Shown here: positions 35,080 to 45,427 of the stretch, in pieces
Layout: each line of letters starts with the position of its first letter
How positions within the stretch are numbered: the first letter of the stretch is position 1
Origin: Silene conica
Lineage: Eukaryota > Streptophyta > Magnoliopsida > Caryophyllales > Caryophyllaceae
Reading direction: 5' to 3'
Length of the DNA: 64,000 nt
NCBI GenBank assembly: GCA_029255685.2
Contig: CM055315.2
Location: forward strand, 77,343,681 to 77,407,680
Translations under genes and position numbers: made by a program
The notes under the pieces: model-generated
Seen by the model: only the letters and a program-made list of their open reading frames with translations
Database searches by the model: none
Told to the model about the DNA's origin: nothing

Positions 35080-35893
35080 TTAGTCTTTCTTGACTACAGA
35101 AGAAAGTCTTTCTTTACTCAAAAAATTAGGCAGTATTTGTCCTTCAACATTAGCAACATTACCTTATTACTCAAAGGCGTCAGCCAAAAGTGAGTCTGTA
35201 TCTAAGATATAGAAGTAGTTTTCTTTTATACTACTGAAGTCAGTGGCGAAGTTAGACAATTGTAGTACGTGTTAGTAGGTGTGGGATGATCTTGAATATA
35301 AACTCGAAATTGAGATAAGGAATTGTGTTTCCGAAAATGAGAAATGGATGTGAATTGGTCATCAGCTATAAGGAGGTACATATTTGGGGTAAATTAAGTG
35401 TTAGATTGGCTTTTCAAGAAGTACGAGGTAATGCAATGCAGCTCCCTTCATTCGAAAGGAGTATTCCTCAGTGGCAGAACTCATTTATCCTGGTCTTGAT
35501 GCACACACATCTTTGGTCCAGGTGGACAAGGATTGCTTAGCGGTTTTAAGACTAAATAACTTGACCCAGGTTCGAGCAAATTAAAGGCTATCAATTATCA
35601 TTGATTATCTTTATGGTGTTTTTATACTACCCTTGTCCGAAGGACATTGGAGGATATAATTTAGTCTTTCTTAACTCCAAGAAGAAAACAATTCTTTACT
35701 CCACAAACATGTTAGTCTTTCTCTATCGACGTTTTCAACATTACCCCACCTTAAAAGGCTCCGCCAAAAAAGTTGGACTGTATCATACTCCAAGATATAG
35801 TCTTTCTTTTATACTGCTGAAGTGAAGTTAGTAGCGTGATGGTGTAGCTAGACAATTGTAGCATTTGTAGGTGTGTGTTCTTGAATATAAAAT
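35080..35893 (+). repeat. Duplicated upstream segment of MSL-B
   Basis: 35080-35307 and 35661-35893 are diverged direct copies. Both run from AGTCTTTCTT(G/A)ACT through CAACATTA(G/C) and CTTTTATACT(A/G)CTGAAG to AGACAATTGTAG and TTCTTGAATATAAA or a close variant. The same block occurs once upstream of MSL-A. Confidence 0.6.
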
Positions 35894-37369
35894 TATCAGT
35901 TGGTCATCATAATACGAGTCATTTTGGTCTAGTCTTTTCTAGAAGGACGTGATTTTAATACCATTTTACAGTCAAATGTGACACTCTGGAAAAACAAGTT
36001 ACCATAGGCTGTAAAATGAGTTGGACCACTTTTGTAACATTTGACTATAAAATTGTCACAAATCCCCATTTTTGAAACGAAGAAAATAGTCCGTCTGAAA
36101 CAAGTATTTGTGTAAGATTATAAACTGAAGGACAATCCTATGACGTAACACTAGGGCAGTGTAAAATATACGGTATAATTTTATTATATATATCCGATAC
36201 AATATACAGTTTTATTTATATGGCTTTCTGTATAGCCGATACAAATTTTCGTATATGAGATACGGTTATCATGAAAACCGTATCGAATATGTATTTGAAA
36301 CCCTCTTCCTTCACAACTCATCAGTCATACACCCTCACCAAAACCCTAAACCTCACTCAAATCACTAATCCATTCACCATAATACTAGCTCTCAGGCCGA
36401 CCCTCACCCGGGCGACTTTCTTCTAAAGTGGTTCGACTGTTTTTTTCGTCATCTCCATTTCATGTTTTGGTTCTCTCGAGCTCCAGTCACTATTATTGTC
36501 TCACCATAAACACTTATCCACTCACCGTAAGTCCATAACCACGAGCGATCGTGTTCGTTATTTTCTCTGTGGGAGCTCCGGTTAATATATCATACTTGGC
36601 AGTTGTAAACTATAGACTTCCGAAAAATATGGCTAACGGGATAGAATCTCTAGAAATTATAGTGTCGGAGGGTGACTCCATTTCCACAGGGCAACAACCT
36701 GAAATTCCACCTCTACAAAATACTATAGATACAGATTTTTCCCCTGAAAACACAGTTTCAAATAGTGAACAAATTACTAAACCTTCATGTATGCGATGTC
36801 TACCCAAGATAGCATACGGTTTAATACTTGGTTTTTTGTGTTTTTTAGTTGTGCTTCCTGTGGGATATGCTTTTTTTGCAGTTTTGACTGCTTTCATTCT
36901 CCCCCTGCTATTCGCTGCATTAGGAATTGTACGATTGTTTCAACTCATTAGTAGTAGTAAAAACATGAAAAAATATTTGCTAATCAAGAGGCAGTTGCGT
37001 TTCTATATAATTGGGTTTGTTATAGGGATCTTCATTGAAATCGGGTTATTTTATCCAATTGTGAAGTATGTTCCATGGGTAAAACATTTAAGTATCATAG
37101 GGTTGCCGATAACCAGGTGGGTTAATATAATTTGTATAGTAAGTGCTATATTCCTTCTGAACCAAGCTATATTGGTCTCTCTGGATATTTTAGCACTAGT
37201 AATTTCGGATGAATCTGAGTCAAAACTTGTTCTGTTTGAAGCAATGTCAGAGATCATTGATTGTCTCCTGTTCTGGTGGGCAGAGATTGTGATCATGGGT
37301 AGTGTCCCCACTTTTAAGCAGAGTAAATTAGCTGGAATTACCACTCATAATTGGATTATTGTCTCACTC

Positions 37370-37570
37370 TGATAAACAATGAAGACAGTGAGATGATGAG
37401 GGAAAACTCAATACTTCTCATTATACTAATGTTTAATATATATACAAAAACTAGTGCAAACTAAGCAAGAGTAACGTATGTACAATAACTCCTACTATAA
37501 CTCCTACTTATTAGTATCATTACTACTATATGCAAGTACAATGAATAAGAATATTCTCAATATTCTTTTA
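37370..37570 (-). repeat. 3' LTR of Copia-B
   Basis: Identical to 42097-42297. On the element's strand it starts TAAAAGAATATTGAG and ends TTGTTTATCA. With the CACTC duplication the start is TAAAAG rather than TG; if the LTR is drawn with TG, the duplication shrinks to 3 bp. Confidence 0.9.
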
Positions 37571-37577
37571 CTCCCCC

Positions 37578-40500
37578 TCAAGTTGGAGCACTTGGTAAAC
37601 CAAGTCCCAACTTGCCCTCTAAATAGCGGAATGTCTCCCCTCCAAGAGCCTTTGTGAACAAGTCGGCGATTTGCTCTTTACTGCGAACGTGTGATGTAGT
37701 GATTGATTTATCCACCAAATATTGTCGTATGAAATGACAATCTATTTCGATATGCTTAGTTCGATCGTGAAATACGGGATTCTTTGCAATATGTAATGCG
37801 GCTTGGTTATCGCAAAACAATTGCATTGGTTGTGTATGAAACACACCCAATGAGGCAAGTAAAGCCCGTAACCAAATTAACTCACTCGTAACGGCGGACA
37901 TGGCTCGGTATTCTGCCTCTGCCGTTGATTTGGACACGGTGGCCTGCTTCTTCGTCCGCCACGATATTGGTGTTTTCCCGAGTGCCACAAAGTAACCACT
38001 AATTGACCGCCTTGTAATGGGACAGCTTGAATAATCCGAATCGCAGTATCCTCGTAATTGCAAGTCGCAATTCTTGTCTATGATTATGCCCTTGCTCGGA
38101 TTCATTTTAATGTATCGAACCACTCTCAATGCCGCATCCCAATGTTCTTTTCGTGGCTCGTGAACGAATTGTGAAAGAATGTGGACGGCGTACACAAGGT
38201 CAGGTCTTGTTATTGTAAGGTATACAAGCTGCCCCACGACTCTTCTGTATTTCATAACATCTTTCAGCACATCCCCTTTCGCCAAAGCCAATTCATGGTG
38301 CTGCTGTATCGGAGTGTGAGCCGGCTTGGCCCCTCTCATCCTCGTTTCATCAATAATCCCCAAGGCGTATTTCCGCTGATTTAAAAACAAACCTTGTCTT
38401 CCTTGATCAACTTCTATCCCAAGAAAGAATTTGAGCTTGCCCAACTCTTTTATCCCGAAGGTGGAGTTTAAAAAGGATTTAAATGTCACACATGCTGAAT
38501 TGTTGTTACTGACTACGATCATATCGTCAACATAAACTAATACTCCAATGAAAATTCCGTTTGTATTGTATGTAAAAAGCGAGTAATCAGCCAACGATTG
38601 GACAAAACCGTACCTCTTCAAAGAATTAGTTAATTTGGCGAACCAATTCCTAGAAGCTTGTTTCAATCCGTATAGCGACTTGAGTAACTTACACGCCTTA
38701 TTCTTTCCTTTTGCATCGAAGCCTTGCGGAACTTTCATGTAGACCTCTTCATCTAAATCACCGTGCAAAAAGGCGTTGTTTACATCCAATTGCTCGATCA
38801 ACCAATTTTTTGTAACTGCTACGGCCAATAAACACCTTACACTCGTCATCTTTGCAACCGGCGCATATGTTTCGTGATAGTCTACTCCTTCAACTTGGGT
38901 AAAACCTTGAGCAACCAACCTAGCCTTGTATCGTTCGATGCTTCCGTCTGCTTTATACTTGACCTTATACACCCATTTGCATCCAATGGGGTGCTTTCCT
39001 TGTGGCAAATCCACAACCTTCCAAGTCCCGTTACTCTCAAGGGCAGCAATCTCCTTCCTCATGGCCTCTCTCCAATTTTCATCTTTTGCTGCCTCATGGT
39101 AATGTGTTGGTTCCTTTATCTCATCAATTTTGGCCATATACAACCTGTGAGAGTTAGAAAAACAATTGCTAATAACATAGTTAACCATAGGGTAACGAGT
39201 ACCTTCCTTTGGGAACGATGATAGAGCTGAGTGATCAAGGCCGATGGGATGTACGATTCGCGTGGATTTGCAATAATAATCACGCTTCCAGGCTGGTTCA
39301 AAACGCTCCCTAGCACCCCTGCCTAGTCTCTCTGTCTCGGCACCTTCCTGCGCATCTGCACCTATGCTATTTACTTCATCATGGTTTGATGCAGGAGGTT
39401 CAGAAATATGCTGCTCTATACTCTCCAAAACAGGAATATGTTCGTCTGTATTTTCGAATTCAGGTGTGCAAGGTGAACCAATTTTTACGCTATCATGTAA
39501 GACTTCATTACTTCCACTTTCACTCCCCCTTACTTCATTTATTTCATCCTCCTCTGTACACTCATTTGCTTCCCAAGTTTCCAGGCCCAAAGAATGAAGT
39601 GTAGTATTTTTATTGCAATTGTTTTGATTTTTCTCAATGCTACCAATTTTGTCAAAAGGAAACACATGTTCATAAAATTTAACGTCCCGTGAAACAAAAA
39701 CTTTTTTATCTCTCAAATCGTACACTTTCCATCCTTTTTTGTTGTGAGGATAACCTATAAACATACACCGTTTCCCACGCTCATCGAACTTGTCTCGCGG
39801 TTTATCTTTGTTATGTACATAGCAAAGACATCCGAGTATTTTAAGACCACTTAAATCCGGTTTTTCATTATAAAGAAGCTCATATGGTGTCCGTCCCTCA
39901 AGTAAACGACTAGGAGTACGGTTAATGAGATAGGCCGCTGTCATAGCACATTCCCCCCAAAATTGTAATGGCAAATCGGCTTGAAACCGTAGAGCTCTCG
40001 CCTTTTCTAGAATGTGTCGATGTTTTCGCTCTACCCTTCCATTTTGTTGGGGGGTGTCAGTATTACTAGTTCGAAAAATGATTCCCTTTTCCTCATAATA
40101 ATATTTCATAGGTCCGGATAATAGCTCGGTTCCATTGTCACTTTGAATGATTTTAATTTCTTTATTAAATTGAGTTCTCACCATTTGACAAAAAACTCGC
40201 ATCAATTCACCGGCTTCGCTCTTTTCTTTCATTAAATAGACCCACACCGCTCTACTATGGTCATCGACTATGGTCAAGAAATAGTGAGCCCTTGATAGAC
40301 TAGCAACACGGTATTTACCCCATATATCACAATGAATCAGACCAAAAAGGACATTACACCTTTTATTATTCAATCCAAAATTCAAGCGTGTTTGTTTTGC
40401 GCGACAACAAGGGTCACAAACGTAATCGGAATCCAAAGTTAAATTGCCATTAACTAGAGGGGAAAAACGAGATAAAATATTGTTTGACGGATGACCTAAC

Positions 40501-42068
40501 CGCTTGTGCCAAAGCCGAGCATCCTCCTGCTTCACCATTTTTGCCACTGTCTGCTTCTCAAATCCACGAAAAACATACACCCCATCTTGTTTTTCACTCT
40601 TCCCAATCACCGTCCTCATAGACCGGTCCTGCATTACACAATGATCGGAATGAAATGTTATTAAACAATTTGTTTCTCTTATCAATTGCTGAACTGAAAT
40701 TAAATTGCAAGTCAATGACGGAACAAATAAAACGTCCTTCAACACAAAGTTTTTGCCAAGTCTGACTTCTCCATGTTCAAAAGCTTCAATGTTTCGTCCA
40801 TCCGGCAGCCCAACTAACGATTTCCCCTCTGTTCGGATATTAACCATACACCCTCGTATTCCCGTCATGTGGTGGGAACAACCACTGTCAATTAGCCATT
40901 CATGATTAATTGTAGTATTCATACCTGACTGTTTCTCCGTACCTTCGATGCTTGGTGTCAGCAATGATCGAATTTTTGCAATCTCATCTTCTGTGAAAGG
41001 GATATTCGTGCTCCTGTTGTCACCTTCCTTCGATTTTGTTCCGACAGCATTAACACGGTGATTGCTAGATTGACCACGCTCGTCACCGCGTCCTCCGCCT
41101 CTGGTTCCATATCCTCTGCCTCCTCTGCAACCCCGACCACGTCCACGAGCTCTAACATTTTCATATCCGTGTTTATCGTAGCAATTATCCTCCGTATGAT
41201 AGTATTTGCCACAGTGAGTACACTGTGGTGGTTCATCATCCTTATGCTCTGTTCGGATGAACCCACCACGAGTGTTCCTGTTCGAGCCATTATTCCTGAT
41301 CGCCATAGCCGCCTCGTTCTTCTCCTCGGTAACCCGTGTGACCGTCACATGTCTTTCTTCTCTGAGAACCAGGGCATAAGCTCTGGATAATGAAGTTATC
41401 GGATCCTCCATCAAAAGATTGGTGCGCAAACTCCCGTATAAATTTCGATCAAGGCCCATCAAAAACTGATGAACCTTTTCTTCTTCACGTTCCTTGGCTA
41501 AAGACACTGCCGCTCCGCAAGTACACGTTGAAACTTTGCTGTAATTAGCGAGCTCATCCCATATCGTCTTCAAACGGGTATAATACTCAACAACGGATTC
41601 TCGACCTTGTTTGCACTCGCTGAGATCACCCCTTAATTGGTGGACTCTTGGAGCATTTCCAGCCGAATATCGATCTCTTAATTCGGCCCAAATTTCTGCT
41701 ACAGGCGCATTAAAGGCAATACTAGCGTATAATTTCGGGTCTATGACATTCCGAAGCCATGCTTTCAGCATGGCATTACATTGTTTCCATGCCACCATTT
41801 CTAGGCTTTCATCTCCTTCATCTCCTTTTGGCTGGGTGAATGTTCCTTCTACGATGGCTAATTTGTGTTTCGCATCAAGTCCGTTCTTGACTGCGTCGGC
41901 CCATAAATCGTAATTTTCACCGTTGAAAATAATTTGTGTGAGTGATAGACTTGGATTATCTGATGGGTGGAGATAAAGAGGTGAGCTCATGGGAATGGAT
42001 TTCATTTTTTTGTTTGAGTCGTCAGAAGAAATGTTTTCAGCAGAGAATGGATTCTGCTCACTCATCAA
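37578..42068 (-). CDS. Copia-B gag-pol polyprotein, 1496 aa
   Basis: Single open frame in the copia order. Gag comes first, with a zinc knuckle CTHCGKYYHTEDNC (C-X2-C-X4-H-X4-C). The protease has WLIDSGCSHHMTG. The integrase has an HH-CC finger starting WHKRLGHPSN, then the D,D-35-E core around HCDIWGKY, SDNGTEL and NGRVERKHRH. The reverse transcriptase has the YVDDMIV box. RNase H has STAEAEYRAM and a final KHIEIDCHF block. Integrase before reverse transcriptase is the copia (not gypsy) order. No stop or frameshift is seen, so it could be functional. The stop lies 7 bases from the 3' LTR. Confidence 0.95.
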   Translation of the reverse strand: MMSEQNPFSAENISSDDSNKKMKSIPMSSPLYLHPSDNPSLSLTQIIFNGENYDLWADAVKNGLDAKHKLAIVEGTFTQPKGDEGDESLEMVAWKQCNAMLKAWLRNVIDPKLYASIAFNAPVAEIWAELRDRYSAGNAPRVHQLRGDLSECKQGRESVVEYYTRLKTIWDELANYSKVSTCTCGAAVSLAKEREEEKVHQFLMGLDRNLYGSLRTNLLMEDPITSLSRAYALVLREERHVTVTRVTEEKNEAAMAIRNNGSNRNTRGGFIRTEHKDDEPPQCTHCGKYYHTEDNCYDKHGYENVRARGRGRGCRGGRGYGTRGGGRGDERGQSSNHRVNAVGTKSKEGDNRSTNIPFTEDEIAKIRSLLTPSIEGTEKQSGMNTTINHEWLIDSGCSHHMTGIRGCMVNIRTEGKSLVGLPDGRNIEAFEHGEVRLGKNFVLKDVLFVPSLTCNLISVQQLIRETNCLITFHSDHCVMQDRSMRTVIGKSEKQDGVYVFRGFEKQTVAKMVKQEDARLWHKRLGHPSNNILSRFSPLVNGNLTLDSDYVCDPCCRAKQTRLNFGLNNKRCNVLFGLIHCDIWGKYRVASLSRAHYFLTIVDDHSRAVWVYLMKEKSEAGELMRVFCQMVRTQFNKEIKIIQSDNGTELLSGPMKYYYEEKGIIFRTSNTDTPQQNGRVERKHRHILEKARALRFQADLPLQFWGECAMTAAYLINRTPSRLLEGRTPYELLYNEKPDLSGLKILGCLCYVHNKDKPRDKFDERGKRCMFIGYPHNKKGWKVYDLRDKKVFVSRDVKFYEHVFPFDKIGSIEKNQNNCNKNTTLHSLGLETWEANECTEEDEINEVRGSESGSNEVLHDSVKIGSPCTPEFENTDEHIPVLESIEQHISEPPASNHDEVNSIGADAQEGAETERLGRGARERFEPAWKRDYYCKSTRIVHPIGLDHSALSSFPKEGTRYPMVNYVISNCFSNSHRLYMAKIDEIKEPTHYHEAAKDENWREAMRKEIAALESNGTWKVVDLPQGKHPIGCKWVYKVKYKADGSIERYKARLVAQGFTQVEGVDYHETYAPVAKMTSVRCLLAVAVTKNWLIEQLDVNNAFLHGDLDEEVYMKVPQGFDAKGKNKACKLLKSLYGLKQASRNWFAKLTNSLKRYGFVQSLADYSLFTYNTNGIFIGVLVYVDDMIVVSNNNSACVTFKSFLNSTFGIKELGKLKFFLGIEVDQGRQGLFLNQRKYALGIIDETRMRGAKPAHTPIQQHHELALAKGDVLKDVMKYRRVVGQLVYLTITRPDLVYAVHILSQFVHEPRKEHWDAALRVVRYIKMNPSKGIIIDKNCDLQLRGYCDSDYSSCPITRRSISGYFVALGKTPISWRTKKQATVSKSTAEAEYRAMSAVTSELIWLRALLASLGVFHTQPMQLFCDNQAALHIAKNPVFHDRTKHIEIDCHFIRQYLVDKSITTSHVRSKEQIADLFTKALGGETFRYLEGKLGLGLPSAPT

Positions 42069-42096
42069 AAGGATCGAAAAAACGCTCTCGATACCA

Positions 42097-42297
42097 TGAT
42101 AAACAATGAAGACAGTGAGATGATGAGGGAAAACTCAATACTTCTCATTATACTAATGTTTAATATATATACAAAAACTAGTGCAAACTAAGCAAGAGTA
42201 ACGTATGTACAATAACTCCTACTATAACTCCTACTTATTAGTATCATTACTACTATATGCAAGTACAATGAATAAGAATATTCTCAATATTCTTTTA
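42097..42297 (-). repeat. 5' LTR of Copia-B
   Basis: Identical to the left copy over 201 bp. Followed on the + strand by CACTC and then the rest of MSL-B exon 1. Confidence 0.9.
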
Positions 42298-43825
42298 CAC
42301 TCTTTCTCATCATAGGTTATAATATAATTGCATTCTTAACTCATGCACTTGTGTGGTTGCTACTGAAAATTTATGGAGTCAATGGAGGTGATCCAAGGAG
42401 CAATGCAAGTTTCCATAATACAATGATTTTATACGGGTTTAACAAAAAATATGTAGTCTATATTGCCATTTGTATCAAGAGGTGCATGATCTCCATTCTA
42501 AGCATGGTGATGCTTCTAATTACATGGCTGGTGTATTTTGTCATCCGTCTAGACAAAACACCCAAGGATAAGAAAATTTGGGAATTTGTTACTTGGACTA
42601 TGATTAGTATTTTAATATGCTTGTTTCTTTGGTTGATCAAATCGTGCATACTCTTGCATTGGAAGACTCATGCCATGTATGACAGATTACATTCTAAGAT
42701 TATGGTTATAGGGGAGTTGCTTTACTTCCTTATTTTGCTCAGTTGCACCCATTATAGCAAGAGTACTAATGGCGTTGAATATGACAGTGACATAGATTTA
42801 ATAGATGGCCTTGGGGAGTTGTTTTCTAGGCACGTTGAATATGACAGAAATTTTAGAGTTGACCTTGTTGAGTTGTTGTCTAACAATAGTGTACCTATAT
42901 TACGTACATTACTGAAAAGGGCGACTAAACTAGAAGCAGTATGGGTCCTTTCAGTTAATAAGAATGAGAAAGAGAAAGATTTGTTGCTGAACAGGAAAAG
43001 TGTCCGGGCGGAATTGATAAATTATCCATGGTCATCCATATATGACCTACACATGGCAGCTCAACGGTTGTTGACTGCCCAATATGCGTTGTCGAAAGAG
43101 AGTATTCTTGGCGATCTCGATCATTTACAAGTCGATGCTTCAGGAGTAGATAATGTGTAAGTAACTTGTCTTTGACCAACTATTGTTTAGAAATGATGAT
43201 TCGTAACAAATTTTCTTTTCATGATATCATGTGTAACATCTGATCTTTAATTTGTTTGCGACAGGAAGTGCATAGAAGTATTGAAGCAGCTCGTGCAAGT
43301 TGAAGGTTGTACTCATTCCGATGAGGATTGGGAAATGCTTCTTAAACTACTGCCTGATGTGCATACCACAGAAGATATAACTTTCGATAAAGTTAAAACA
43401 TTTATGGTATGTCATTTTATTAACTTCCTACGGAGTACTCCGTAGTATATATTGGCTATTCATGGTCTAGGAATGAGAATGATCGATCTCTATCAGAAAA
43501 CCTGCTATCATGAACAGAATATGAATTGTATGATCTCCTATGTTTTCCTTGGATAAGAACAAATTGATGATGCACAAATGTGAGGGAGAGACCGAGAGAC
43601 AGTCGCACTAAATTATTGAGAGACTTTTTATTGTACCCTTTTACATGTTTTTTTTCACGTTATTATTAGACTGTGGCCACAAATGACTCTTGTGTTTAGT
43701 ACAAGTTCTCATAATGACTTAATGAGCATTCGTATGTATTGTATCGTCAATTCATGACTATTTTAATTACTCTACAATTTACTGTACAATTATGTGAGAA
43801 CGTCTTTTACAAGATTTACTCTTGA

Positions 43826-43895
43826 TGATTGGTCCCCCCTTCCCGCAATTTGCGGGAGCGTTGAGGCAGTGTCGTGCATAATGTTGTTGATGTGT
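43826..43895 (+). repeat. SINE 3'-body-like fragment in MSL-B intron 2
   Basis: CCCGCAATTTGCGGGAGCG followed by TTGAGGCAGTG and an ATGTTGTTGATG tail resembles the 3' part of tRNA-derived plant SINEs. No head is attached. Confidence 0.3.
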
Positions 43896-44223
43896 CTTAT
43901 TAATCTTGGGCATGCCATAGTGTAATGAGCCGCCACATAATCCCTGAGAATGCCCGCGCGGTTTGTTCATTTCGATTCTGTAGATTTCAATTATGCATTT
44001 TGTGTATTTTCGTTTCTGTTTTTAGTTTCTATTAGTACTCCTAGACTATTTCCTGCTTGTAAAATCTTGAAGCTTAGTTTTTAGTTTAAGATACGTTTTT
44101 AGGTGTTTAGAAAACGTATTGCTATTCTGCACACTCAAACCCTCAATGATTTTTCCTCCCATCGCGTGACCCAAAAAACTTTAGTTATATGTATAAGTTA
44201 GTATCTTTTGTTGGAAATATAAT

Positions 44224-44296
44224 GATACTTGTCTAGTGGTAAGTGTATGGGACTAATAGCTTGCAGGCCCGAGTTCGATTCTCACATGTTACAACT
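44224..44296 (+). repeat. tRNA-like SINE head in MSL-B intron 2
   Basis: TGTCTAGTGGTAAGTGTATG resembles a pol III A box region and CCGAGTTCGATTCTCA a B box. Spacing fits a tRNA-derived SINE. The arms do not form a good cloverleaf, so it is not called as a tRNA gene. Confidence 0.5.
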
Positions 44297-44363
44297 TTTA
44301 TGCTTTCGTCTGTACACACCCCAAGTCCCGAAAAACGTGTTGTGGGCGATCACTCAGTGGTAC

Positions 44364-44908
44364 CAGGGGTGTTCATTCGCGATTCGGTTCGGAACCGCGT
44401 ATTTAATTCGGTTTGCACACGGTTCGGTTTGGCAAAACATCGAACCTAAACCGCACCGTTCCTAACGGTTATAAACGGTTCGGTTAACCTCTTTAGACGG
44501 TTTTTTGCGGTTCGGTTACCGTTAACCTATATACGTGCTAAATATATTTGTTTTCTCTAGTTTTCGTGAATTTTATCTAGTTATTTAATTAAATTTTTTA
44601 TTGAATATTATAGTCAACAACAAAGTTAATTAGCGAAACTTTAATATTAATAATTTCACAATTTTTGAAGTTGGAAACACTAAGAAAATTAAATGAAAGA
44701 ACAATTTTTACATAATATTTTAATTTTTTGCTTACTTTTTTGTGAAACGGTTCGGTTCAGTTAACCTCTTTCTCAAAATTGCAAACCTTAACCGAACCTT
44801 GTCGATGATAAATTTAACGATTCGGTTCGCCGAACCGCTTTGTCAAAACAGTTTGGTTAATCGAACCTTAAAAATGTACGGTTTTTCGGTGTATTCTAAA
44901 CACCCCTA
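44364..44908. mobile_element. hAT MITE, second family (545 bp), in MSL-B intron 2
   Basis: Ends CAGGGGTGTTCA and TAAACACCCCTA are inverted copies. They are flanked by an 8-bp near-duplication AGTGGTAC (44356-44363) and ACTGGCAC (44909-44916), 6 of 8. The body is built of GGTTCGGTT/AACCGAACC words. No protein. Confidence 0.75.
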
Positions 44909-45342
44909 ACTGGCACAAGACCTTTGTTGTTTGCATTCTTGCCCTAGAGTCGGGTAAGGGTGAGCACCACGGTCCGGTCCGGCACTTGACCGTGGCACAT
45001 AGCTAAAGCTGGCAATCGTGTAGGTGGGCCGGGTCTGATTGGTTCAAGTCATATACAGTCATGACTATATCCGGGTCGGGTTTGGAACGCTTATGTGCCG
45101 GGTTTGTTGGGTCAATTCTTAGCTATGCTAATCCAATCTAGTAGAGAATATGCTATGCTATGCTATTAACAGGGAGAACATACTATCCTATTTTACATAT
45201 GCTTAGTATGAACAACACTTTCTTTATTAACATGTTATGCAAAGATGGTAGAACCAGTAGTACTAATCAAAATACTAATCAAACAAAGTTAGTAGACTAC
45301 AGCGTACTAAATTACTAATCCATCTAGTCAACTTAGATTGCA

Positions 45343-45427
45343 CTCCCTTCGTCTCGATCATTTGTTTACCTTTTTTAGTCTTTATGAGGCGTGTCTTAAT
45401 CAAACAAATGATTGGGACGAAAGAAAT
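45343..45427. mobile_element. Stowaway remnant in MSL-B intron 2
   Basis: CTCCCTTCGTCTCGATCATTTG pairs with CAAATGATTGGGACGAAAG. The flanking TA dinucleotides are degraded. Confidence 0.6.

Larger units (their letters stand above)
37370..42297 (-). mobile_element. Ty1/copia retrotransposon Copia-B, full length
   Basis: A 4.9-kb element on the minus strand inside exon 1 of MSL-B. It has two 201-bp LTRs identical by eye, a 5-bp target duplication CACTC (37365-37369 and 42298-42302), a primer-binding site reading TGGTATCGAGAGCG next to the right (5') LTR, close to the initiator-Met tRNA type, and a purine tract (TTGAGGGGGA on the minus strand) next to the left (3') LTR. The single long gag-pol frame is open. 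All this marks a very recent insertion that may still be able to move. Confidence 0.95.

Noticed and set aside
44224-44296. Possible functional tRNA gene
   Set aside because: A and B boxes are present but the acceptor and anticodon arms do not pair; better explained as a SINE head.
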